Source of the DNA: Defluviitaleaceae bacterium
GTDB lineage: Bacteria > Bacillota > Clostridia > Lachnospirales > WRAX01
Reading direction: 5' to 3'
Assembly: GCA_009780415.1 (NCBI GenBank)
Contig: WRAC01000032.1
Span: 1 to 32,102 of the forward strand
DNA: 32,102 nucleotides
The first letter of the stretch is position 1. Each line of letters opens with the position of its first letter. Position numbers and translations under genes: made by a program. Below, one piece after another: positions 24,858 to 32,102 of the stretch. The notes beneath the pieces are model-generated. The model searched no databases. It saw nothing but the letters and a program-made list of their open reading frames with translations, and was not told where the DNA came from.

Positions 24858-25746
24858 AAAATCACCAGTATCGGGAAGATTGCCGCCGTTAACAAGCCTG
24901 TTTTCATGGTGTTCCCGTCTATAGCGGATACTATGCCGACTACCGTCGGGCCGAGCGAACAGCCCAAATCCCCCGCCAGCGCCAGCAGCGCGAACATGGC
25001 GGTTCCGCCGCTGCAGTTTGCCGCCGCCAGGCTAAGTGTTCCCGGCCATAAAATACCCGCCGCAAAGACGCAAGGCCCGGCGAGATCGCCGATGGTTTTG
25101 GATACGCCCAGCTCCGATTCCGCAAAAGCCGAGGCCCATTGGCTCATGGCTTGTTCGGACGCGCCCGAGACAACCATCAGGAACATAAAAAACCAAAACA
25201 TTTTCATGGAAAACAATTTTTTGAAGGATATACTGCCGTGTTTATCAGCTAATGACGCAATCGGCACTTTTGAAAAATAAAAGACATTCGTAAGCGGGAC
25301 AAGCGCCCAGAGCACGGCTAAAATCTGCCAGTTCATGATGCCGAAAACTACGAAGAAAACCGTGGAAATCAGTATTACGGAAACCTGTCCCCAACAGTAA
25401 AACGAGTGCAGCAGGCTCATTGCCGCCGATTTTTTTCGGTTATGGGGCAGGCCTCGACAATGGGGCTTATCAGAACCTCGATTATGCCGCCCCCGGCAGC
25501 GTAGATAACGACGGAAACAAGCAGCGCCGTGAAGGGATCGCTGAAAATCAGCGGGAAAATACCAAGACCGGCAAGCCCCACGGCCGCGCAGATATGGGCG
25601 GTTATAATCAGCGGCCTGTAACCTATTCTGTCCGCGAATTTCGCGGAGGCCAAATCCGCAAGCAATTGGACAAGGAAATTGACGGTAATAAGCAGCGTTA
25701 TCCTATCCAGCGGGATGCCGAAAGAACCTTGAAATGTCAGAAACAA
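24815..25746 (-). pseudogene. MFS transporter, disrupted (N-terminal loss, frameshift, altered C-terminus)
   Basis: Two overlapping minus-strand frames (25746-25417 and 25420-24815) encode successive parts of one major facilitator protein. The first runs from FLTFQGSFGIPLDRITLL to SPIVEACPITEKN; the second continues with MSLLHSFYCWGQVSVIL to the last membrane span. They are separated by a shift at a run of seven A residues on the coding strand (25436-25430); eight A would restore one frame. About 25-30 N-terminal residues (the first span) are missing, and the best start is a TTG without Shine-Dalgarno directly after the C39-like gene. The C-terminus after VILY is encoded by the palindromic element. 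The frames meet as an ATGA overlap, so split translation is possible, but three defects argue for a decaying gene. Substrate unknown. Confidence 0.8.
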
Positions 25747-25752
25747 TTATTT

Positions 25753-26355
25753 TTAAAGTTCATCGTCAATATTCAAATAGACCATCGAGCCACCGAGCAA
25801 AGAGGTTTTTCTCCAAGCGCCGATGTCGATGTCCAGCGCCTTTCCATGGTCGCTGATGCTTACGGTGAGGCTTTCGTCGTCAAACGCCGTGATGGTTGTC
25901 CAATGCCAGCTTTCGAGGGCACGCTGGTTTCCGTTGGACAGGTTGAGGAACGCAACCGGGCAGCCGGCATTCAGCGCGCCGCTTAAAAAATCCCTGATAA
26001 TGCCCGCATCGGGGCGCTTTATGAACAATTTCGGAAATTGTAACGATACTGTGTTTAGATTCATCCCGTGGGCTTTGGCGTACTTCCTTACGCCATCAAC
26101 AAACAGCGGCGCCGAATATACCCCCATAAAGCAAGGGGTCACAAAATTGAACATTTCTTTTTGCAAATTATTGTAGCCGCCGCCTAAATCAGCCCCGGCC
26201 CGCGAGTGGTACCAAATCAAGTTTGCGGCGGCGGTAGGCCCGCATCCGGATGCCCGCTGCCAGCGGTCATCATACCAGTTCTGCGAGCCGCCGAAAAAAA
26301 CGCCGTACGGAGTTACTATCTTCATGTAGTCCAGATTCTTTAATGTGTGGATCAT
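25753..26355 (-). CDS. C39-like cysteine peptidase-fold protein
   Basis: The 200-residue protein has a papain-like layout. A candidate nucleophile, Cys38, is in ASGCGPTAAANLIWY, His151 is in SWHWTTITAF, and Asp169 is in ISDHG. This matches C39-like peptidase families, which often act on peptides. No signal peptide is visible, so it would be cytoplasmic; the substrate is unknown. Its ATG overlaps the pfp stop as ATGA, and it precedes the broken MFS gene. It may be peptidase, amidase or transglutaminase-like. Confidence 0.7.
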   Translation of the reverse strand: MIHTLKNLDYMKIVTPYGVFFGGSQNWYDDRWQRASGCGPTAAANLIWYHSRAGADLGGGYNNLQKEMFNFVTPCFMGVYSAPLFVDGVRKYAKAHGMNLNTVSLQFPKLFIKRPDAGIIRDFLSGALNAGCPVAFLNLSNGNQRALESWHWTTITAFDDESLTVSISDHGKALDIDIGAWRKTSLLGGSMVYLNIDDEL

Positions 26356-27641
26356 TTGCGCCTGAGGGTTTGCGGTACGTACGGCGCGGTTTTCTTATCA
26401 GCAAACACCGGTTTAAGCCTTGCGAAACGCTGCAAGCCGTTCCGCATGGGGATGTTGGGCATTTCCGTGCCTATGAGCGGAGCGGCGTAGCGTATAAAAT
26501 CATCGGTGACGTCTATGCCGTTCCCCGCGATCCAGTGTCTGGGCATAAAACGTTCGGAGTTGGCTACCACCGCCAGTTCTACCTTGTCATAATAAACCTC
26601 GTACCGGCTGCCGGGTTTCCTTAATATTGTTGACATAAAGCCCGTGCCGTCGCGCATAGCGATAGCTACCGCCGCAACGGCCACTTCGTATGCCTCGTCC
26701 AAATCGACCGTAGAAGCCTGAAGCGACACGCCGCGCTGTATAACGCCCGGTATCTGTCCCGTTACATTACCACGCGCGTTCAGCTTGCATTTGTTCAAAT
26801 AGTTTACGACGGCCTGTGCCGCGGTGGTTTGGCTGGCGCCGTATTCGATGTGCCCGAACCCGTCGCGCGCCGCGCCGATTTCACCCACGTCAAAACCCTC
26901 GTTTACAACGACAATGCACCTCCCCGAACGGCTCAGCTCACGGTTTACGTTTTCCGCCAGGCTTTCAAGGGTATGCCCCGTTTCCGCCATATAAAGCTGT
27001 AAGGGCATTTCCCTGCCCGGGTCCGCCAGACGCGCGGCGGCGGTTATAAACCCGGATTTGCGGCCCATGGCCTGAAACACGCTTACACACTCGGAAACAT
27101 GCATGGCGCGGCTTTCCTCGTCGGCGTTCTGCATGGTCAGCGCCCAATAACGGGCGGCGCTGCCGTATCCGGGCGTGTGGTCTATAATGGCGAAGCTCTC
27201 ATCGCCCAAATCGTTGTCAATCGTTTTAGGAATGCCTGTTACGATAAGCTCGTAACCCTTGCTCCGCGCCAGCTTGGACACTTTATCGGCGGTATCCATC
27301 GAGTCGTTTCCGCCTATATAGAAAAAATAACCGATATCATGCGCTCTGAATACCTCTATAATGCGCTCGTAATCTTCGTCCTGGCCTTCTTGAAGCTTAT
27401 AACGGCATGTCCCTATAAAACCGGAGCAGGGCGTTGTCCGCAACAGCTCAAGTTCTTCCGGGCTTTGCTCCGACAACAGAATAAGCTCTTCTTTTAAGAC
27501 TCCCTCAATCCCGTGGTACGCCGCGTATAATTCGCTAATTTTATCCGGATAATTCCCGCAAGCGTCTATCACGCCTTTCAAGGACGCGTTGATAACGGGG
27601 GATGGCCCGCCTGACTGGGCTACGAGTGCTTTGCGTTTCAT
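26352..27641 (-). CDS. pfp: Pyrophosphate--fructose-6-phosphate 1-phosphotransferase
   Basis: This cytoplasmic enzyme, 429 residues from ATG 27641, reversibly phosphorylates fructose 6-phosphate with PPi. It shows the N-terminal AQSGGPSPVINASLKG loop, GGNDS (110-114) with Asp113, and PKTIDND with Lys139. Asp and Lys at those two places mark the PPi-dependent type; ATP-PFK has Gly at both. The start overlaps the HAD gene stop as ATGA and has GGAAGG upstream; a longer frame to 27659 is rejected. It links by another ATGA to the C39-like gene. Confidence 0.93.
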   Translation of the reverse strand: MKRKALVAQSGGPSPVINASLKGVIDACGNYPDKISELYAAYHGIEGVLKEELILLSEQSPEELELLRTTPCSGFIGTCRYKLQEGQDEDYERIIEVFRAHDIGYFFYIGGNDSMDTADKVSKLARSKGYELIVTGIPKTIDNDLGDESFAIIDHTPGYGSAARYWALTMQNADEESRAMHVSECVSVFQAMGRKSGFITAAARLADPGREMPLQLYMAETGHTLESLAENVNRELSRSGRCIVVVNEGFDVGEIGAARDGFGHIEYGASQTTAAQAVVNYLNKCKLNARGNVTGQIPGVIQRGVSLQASTVDLDEAYEVAVAAVAIAMRDGTGFMSTILRKPGSRYEVYYDKVELAVVANSERFMPRHWIAGNGIDVTDDFIRYAAPLIGTEMPNIPMRNGLQRFARLKPVFADKKTAPYVPQTLRRK

Positions 27642-28435
27642 ATATGTCTTCCTTCCCAAATTGCCCCTATGTTGTCGAAAACATAATCTGCCCTGATATC
27701 AGATTTTTTATAATCCTCACGCGATGTTCCGCCCGAAAGCACCAGAATTGATGTAATACCCGCCGTTATGCCCAGCATGATATCCGTTTGCAGCCTGTCG
27801 CCTACTATTGCGGTACTTTCCTTTTTCAGTCCATATTTTTTTAAAACACCGGAAACCATGGGTTCGTGGGGCTTGCCTATAATAACGGGCGAGATTCCGG
27901 TTGAGGCTTCGAACATTCTTATCATCGAGCCGGTGTCGGGCATAAATTTATTGCCTTCCAGCGGGCAGTTGAAATCGGGGTGGGTGGCGTAAAAGGGGAT
28001 ATTTCCCCGGATATAGTCGCAGGCGGCCCATATCTTTGCGTATGTGAGGGTGGTGTCGAAGCCAAGGAGGACAAAATCGGGATCCTTATCCCTTTCGGTT
28101 ATAAGCTTTAACCCGGCGTTAGTAAACTCCTTCTCAAGGGAAGGCGTTCCTAAAAGATATGCTTTTCCAGCCGGATACAATCCGGATAAGTAAACCGCAG
28201 CGGCCTCGCCGGATGTGAATATGTCGTCAGGTTTCGCTTGAACGCCCAGTTTGTTCAGCTTTGAAACATAATCGTACCGGTTCTTGGATGAGTTGTTTGT
28301 TAGGAATACATACCTTTTTCCCAATTTTTTCAACATGGCAAGAAAATCCAAAGCGCCGTCTATAAGCCTGTCGCCCAGATAAACCGTACCGTCCATATCC
28401 AGCAGGAAAGCGTCAATATCATTTAATTCAGCCAT
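27638..28435 (-). CDS. HAD-IIA family (NagD-like) phosphatase
   Basis: The 265-residue cytoplasmic phosphatase has the motif LLDMDGTVYLG with nucleophile Asp13 and Asp15, the FLTNNSSKNR motif II, a C2-type cap (about 80-180), Lys in IIGKPHEPM and Asp in AIVGDRLQTDIMLG. Related enzymes dephosphorylate nucleotides, sugar phosphates or p-nitrophenyl phosphate. I chose ATG 28435 (family N-terminus MAELNDIDAFLLDMDG), although no good Shine-Dalgarno is seen; a longer frame to 28498 would overlap the upstream regulatory region. It is first in the operon with pfp and diverges from the kinase gene. Confidence 0.9.
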   Translation of the reverse strand: MAELNDIDAFLLDMDGTVYLGDRLIDGALDFLAMLKKLGKRYVFLTNNSSKNRYDYVSKLNKLGVQAKPDDIFTSGEAAAVYLSGLYPAGKAYLLGTPSLEKEFTNAGLKLITERDKDPDFVLLGFDTTLTYAKIWAACDYIRGNIPFYATHPDFNCPLEGNKFMPDTGSMIRMFEASTGISPVIIGKPHEPMVSGVLKKYGLKKESTAIVGDRLQTDIMLGITAGITSILVLSGGTSREDYKKSDIRADYVFDNIGAIWEGRHI

Positions 28436-28518
28436 ACATATAATATAACATAACCATATTGCAAATGTATACCTAATTATGATATGCTTACTATGCATTC
28501 TTTAATGGGGGTGTTAGT

Positions 28519-31500
28519 TTGCTGTCTAAAAATAAGCAAATAGCGGCGCTTATACTTGTGCTTACACTATTCGCGGCAGTCATTATAACGGGCTGTTTGC
28601 CGGATGCGCACAGAACGCACACCCAACTTGAATCAATCACAACATTTCGTGATATACCGGGTATTACTGCAAACGAAATAAAGGATATAGAGGAACTTTT
28701 GGCCGGAAGGGACAGCTTCAGCTACGCTATGCTCCTGTCCAGCGAAGTGTTTCCGGAATCGGACGGCTCCCTTGAAGGCTTTGCCGTTTTATTCTGTGAT
28801 CTGCTGACCGGTCTTTTCGGTATACCCTTTGTTCTGGAAGTACTTGACTGGAATACGCTTAAACCCGGTCTGGATGAAATGCGCATAGATTTTTCGGGGG
28901 ATTTGACCCCAACGCCCGAACGCCGGGAACAGTATTACATGACGCTGCCCATTGCCGACCGCAGCCTGTCTATTGTTACCAGCCGGGCACATTTTAATTT
29001 CGAGCAGGAGTCCGATATAAGCAGGCGTACCCTTGGGTTTTACGAGGGTACTATCACAGCTCAGTCTATAAAGGATATTTTTGCCGAGCTGCGTTTCACG
29101 GGCGTTTATGATATCCAAAACGCCGAGGACGCGGCGCAAAGGCTTCTGCGCGGCGAAATCGACGCGTTTATCCTCGACACGCCGCTTGTTATCGAATTTG
29201 AAAAATATAATTTACATACCCAGGAATTTACTTCCATGATATTCGTACCCGTTTCGATGGCCACGGCAAACCCGGAGCTGCAGCCGATTATAGCCGCCGT
29301 AGACGCGTACATAAGGGCCGGCGGGGCGGAACGTTTTGACGAGCTTTACGGCATGGGCTACCTAAGTTTTTCCAGATACAGTTTTAAGAATTCCTTAACG
29401 GAGGAAGAAGCCGCGTATATCAGGCATTTGGACAGCACGGGCGGAAAGGTGCCCATCGCGTATAAGCACGACAATTACCCGGTTAGCTTTTATAATGACA
29501 AGGACGGCGAATTTCAGGGCATCGCGCTGGATATCCTGAAGGAAATAACCGATATAACCGGTATAGAGTTTGAACCGGTTACTAATCAGGACACGCATTG
29601 GCTGACGGCTTTGGACATGCTGAGTGACGGCTGCGCCGCCATTGTAACCGAGTTGATTTATTCCGAGAGCCGTTCGGATTCGTTTTTATGGTCGGAGCCT
29701 TACGCCGGTACAAGCTATGCCTTGATTTCAAGGGCGGACGACCCCGTGCTGAAGCTGCCCCAGGTGGCAAGGAAGACCGTCGGCATAAACAGGCTGTCCA
29801 TTTACGAGGAGCTGTACGGAAGATGGTTCCCGGATGATTCAAATGTGATATATTACGACACCCAGTATGAATGTTTTGCCGCCCTTGAAAACAAGGAGGT
29901 AGACCTTTTAATGGGTTCCGTGAACGATCTGCTGATGTTGGCGCATTTCCGTGAAAGCCCAGGGTTCAGGGTAAATATACTTTTTAACGCGCCGATGCGG
30001 ATGTCCTCATTCGGATTCAATAAGAACGAGGAAATCCTGCGCTCAATCGTTAACAAGGCGCAGAATCTCATAAATACCAGGGCAATCGAATTGAACTGGA
30101 CAAACCGCGTTTTCGACTATGCAAGGGTAGAGGCGGAAGGACGCGTAAGGATAATGACGGCATTCACCGCCGCCCTGTTCGCGGCCCTTGCCTTACTTGC
30201 CATTCTTTTCAGGAAGAATCTTAGTATCAACAAAGCCTATCAAAGCCAATCCGCCACACTTAACGCCGTTTTCCAGAGCATACCGGACTTAATCTTTTGC
30301 AAAGACCGCAACGGTGCCTTTTTGAGCGCAAACCGCAGTTTCTTCGAGCATCACGGGCGGAGCCCGGAGGAGCTTATCGGTAAAACCGATCTGGAAGCCT
30401 TCGATACCGACAGGGATGTTTTGAAGGCTTACATGGAAATAGACCAAAAGGTTATGAACGAAAATATTACCCTTAATTTCCAGGAATACGCCCACACCGA
30501 TACCGGCCCCGGGATGCACGTTGAAAGTATTAAAACGCCCCTTATCCAAGGCGGGGAAACAATCGGGATGCTGGGGATAATTAGGGATATTTCGAAAATC
30601 AAGGAAGCCGAGGAAGCCGCCCGGGAGGCTTCGAGGACAAAGAGCGACTTCCTGGCGCGCATGAGTCACGAGATCCGCACGCCGATGAACGCGATAATGG
30701 GCATGGCGGAGCTTGCCCTGCGCGAGGAAATGTCCTCCGCGGCACGAGAGCACACCGTCACAATAAGGCAGTCCGGTTCCAACTTGCTGGCTATCATCAA
30801 TGATATCTTAGACCTTTCAAAGGTAGAGACAGGTAAAATGGTTATTATCGACAGCGATTACAGCCTGTCGTCATTGATAAACGACGTGGTCGGCATCGTA
30901 AGGACAAAGATATTCGACTCCAGCTTGCGGTTTATTGTAAATGTAAACAACAGCATGCCGGACGCCCTGCGGGGCGATGAAATACGCATCAGGCAGATAA
31001 TGCTGAACCTTTTAAGCAACGCCGTGAAATACACCGACAAGGGCTTTGTGTCGTTTTCGGTGGACGGGCGGGTCATAGACGGTGAAAAAATAATCCTTAC
31101 CGTTGAGATTGAGGACAGCGGCAAGGGTATTAAAGAGCAGGATATGGATAAATTGTTTGACGAGTTTACCCAGCTTGACGTTGAAGATAACATGGGCATA
31201 GAGGGCGCCGGGCTGGGGCTTTCCATCGCGCTGAGCCTTGCTCAGGCAATGGAGGGCGATATTAATGTCCGTTCCGAATACGGCAAGGGCAGCACGTTTA
31301 CCGTAACATTGCCGCAAAAGTACCGCCGTCCCGATAAAATCGCTTATGTACCGAACGCGCATATGAAAAAAATCCTGATATACGAACGCCGCGAGGTATG
31401 TGTGGATTCAATAATGCGTACCATGGAAAACCTGGGTTTGGACGCGACCCTCGTATCTACCGTGCAGGAATTTGTTACAGACCTTACAGGCAGGGATTAT

Positions 31501-32102
31501 GACTTTGTTTTCATAGCCGCCGCTTTATACAAAAACGTCAAAGAAGAACACCCCGAACTTGAGACAAACGCCAGAATCATATTAGTGGCCGAGTTCGGCG
31601 AACCGGTTGCTGATACGAATCTGGATATATTAAATACCCCGATATACTCCGTGTCCGTCGCAAACATAATTAACGGCGTGTCCGGCAGCTTCGGCCCCCG
31701 CACTGACAACGGCTTAATCGCGCTAAGGTGTTTCGTTTCGCCCCAGTCACGCGTCCTTATCGTGGACGATATCCCCGCTAACCTAAAGGTAGCCGAGGGT
31801 TTGATGCTTCCGTACGGTATGCGTATAGATCTGTGCAAGAGCGGCGCCGCGGCTGTTGAGGCTGTCAAATCCAACCGCTACGATATTGTGTTTATGGACC
31901 ATAAAATGCCGGGCATGGATGGTATGGAGGCCGCCAGGCGAATAAGGGCTCTGGAAGGCAGCCCGTATTTTCAAAGCGTTCCGGTTATCGCGCTTACGGC
32001 CAATGCTGTAATCGGCGCGGCGGATATGTTTATGGAGAATGGTTTCAACGGATACCTATCAAAACCGATAGAGGTTATCAGGCTACATGATATCCTGGAG
32101 CG
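28519..32102 (+). CDS. Hybrid sensor histidine kinase with two substrate-binding domains, PAS and two receivers (3' cut)
   Basis: The frame is open from a TTG at 28519 (GGGGGTG five bases upstream) to the window edge, at least 1194 residues. Order: hydrophobic signal with lipobox-like ITGC (Cys26); two type-II periplasmic-binding-like (SBP_bac_3) domains (about 45-290 and 310-535); a membrane span (about 543-567); PAS (about 574-690); HisKA with His717 in MSHEIRTPMNA; HATPase (LNLLSNAVKYT, DSGKGI, GAGLGLSI); a degenerate receiver (about 950-1060) lacking the acidic phosphorylation site; and a true receiver with RVLIVDD and Asp1127 in FMDHKMPGMDG. It would sense an extracytoplasmic small molecule. 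No cognate output regulator is visible in the window. C-terminus unknown. Confidence 0.9.
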   Translation, partial: MLSKNKQIAALILVLTLFAAVIITGCLPDAHRTHTQLESITTFRDIPGITANEIKDIEELLAGRDSFSYAMLLSSEVFPESDGSLEGFAVLFCDLLTGLFGIPFVLEVLDWNTLKPGLDEMRIDFSGDLTPTPERREQYYMTLPIADRSLSIVTSRAHFNFEQESDISRRTLGFYEGTITAQSIKDIFAELRFTGVYDIQNAEDAAQRLLRGEIDAFILDTPLVIEFEKYNLHTQEFTSMIFVPVSMATANPELQPIIAAVDAYIRAGGAERFDELYGMGYLSFSRYSFKNSLTEEEAAYIRHLDSTGGKVPIAYKHDNYPVSFYNDKDGEFQGIALDILKEITDITGIEFEPVTNQDTHWLTALDMLSDGCAAIVTELIYSESRSDSFLWSEPYAGTSYALISRADDPVLKLPQVARKTVGINRLSIYEELYGRWFPDDSNVIYYDTQYECFAALENKEVDLLMGSVNDLLMLAHFRESPGFRVNILFNAPMRMSSFGFNKNEEILRSIVNKAQNLINTRAIELNWTNRVFDYARVEAEGRVRIMTAFTAALFAALALLAILFRKNLSINKAYQSQSATLNAVFQSIPDLIFCKDRNGAFLSANRSFFEHHGRSPEELIGKTDLEAFDTDRDVLKAYMEIDQKVMNENITLNFQEYAHTDTGPGMHVESIKTPLIQGGETIGMLGIIRDISKIKEAEEAAREASRTKSDFLARMSHEIRTPMNAIMGMAELALREEMSSAAREHTVTIRQSGSNLLAIINDILDLSKVETGKMVIIDSDYSLSSLINDVVGIVRTKIFDSSLRFIVNVNNSMPDALRGDEIRIRQIMLNLLSNAVKYTDKGFVSFSVDGRVIDGEKIILTVEIEDSGKGIKEQDMDKLFDEFTQLDVEDNMGIEGAGLGLSIALSLAQAMEGDINVRSEYGKGSTFTVTLPQKYRRPDKIAYVPNAHMKKILIYERREVCVDSIMRTMENLGLDATLVSTVQEFVTDLTGRDYDFVFIAAALYKNVKEEHPELETNARIILVAEFGEPVADTNLDILNTPIYSVSVANIINGVSGSFGPRTDNGLIALRCFVSPQSRVLIVDDIPANLKVAEGLMLPYGMRIDLCKSGAAAVEAVKSNRYDIVFMDHKMPGMDGMEAARRIRALEGSPYFQSVPVIALTANAVIGAADMFMENGFNGYLSKPIEVIRLHDILE

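Overview
The window looks like chromosomal DNA of an anaerobic Bacillota, most likely Clostridia. The evidence is strong AGGAGG-type ribosome binding sites, near-consensus SigA promoters with 17-base spacers, a PPi-dependent phosphofructokinase, an Mrp-type cation antiporter, a MetRS with the tRNA-binding C-terminal domain next to tatD, and a B12/radical-SAM protein. I cannot place it more finely. No rRNA, tRNA, CRISPR array or complete transposon was seen.

Layout. (1) 1-6000: a ketoacyl-synthase-III-like gene (minus strand, cut by the left edge) diverges from a complete branched-chain-amino-acid-type ABC importer, livH-livM-livG-livF-livJ. The two divergent promoters each carry the same palindrome, ATGAC-N6-GTCAT, just downstream, which suggests one shared repressor. 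(2) 6000-10135: a six-gene Mrp/Mnh antiporter operon, E-F-G-(fused MbhD/MbhE/MnhB)-C-D, with no MnhA antiporter module. (3) 10119-15438: minus-strand genes metG, tatD, a B12-radical SAM protein and a WYL regulator. (4) 15548-17683: a plus-strand trio of membrane-anchored unknown protein, zinc-ribbon protein and M24 peptidase, ended by a strong terminator. (5) 17810-18424: a lone secreted protein of unknown function. (6) 18584-21877: glycolytic operon pgk-tpiA-eno (minus). (7) 21998-22810: PHP-family histidinol-phosphatase-like gene, convergent with murC (22821-24191). (8) 24387-24623: small DUF378 membrane protein. (9) 24746-28435: minus-strand operon HAD phosphatase - PPi-PFK - C39-like cysteine peptidase fold - MFS transporter; the first three genes are joined by ATGA overlaps and the MFS gene is broken. 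(10) 28519-right edge: a very large hybrid histidine kinase, cut by the window end.

The most notable items are: a palindromic mobile-like element inserted into the 3' end of the MFS gene with 12-bp flanking direct repeats, allowing the original C-terminus to be reconstructed; an A7 homopolymer frameshift in the same gene; a 23-bp stem-loop repeat present after livJ and, inverted, inside the mnhG coding sequence; the paired palindromic operators; and the antiporter operon without MnhA. Glycolysis is represented by both lower-pathway enzymes (pgk, tpiA, eno) and PPi-PFK, consistent with a PPi-saving fermentative metabolism. The Liv importer would feed amino acids or related acids, and the Mrp-type complex would couple ion gradients.
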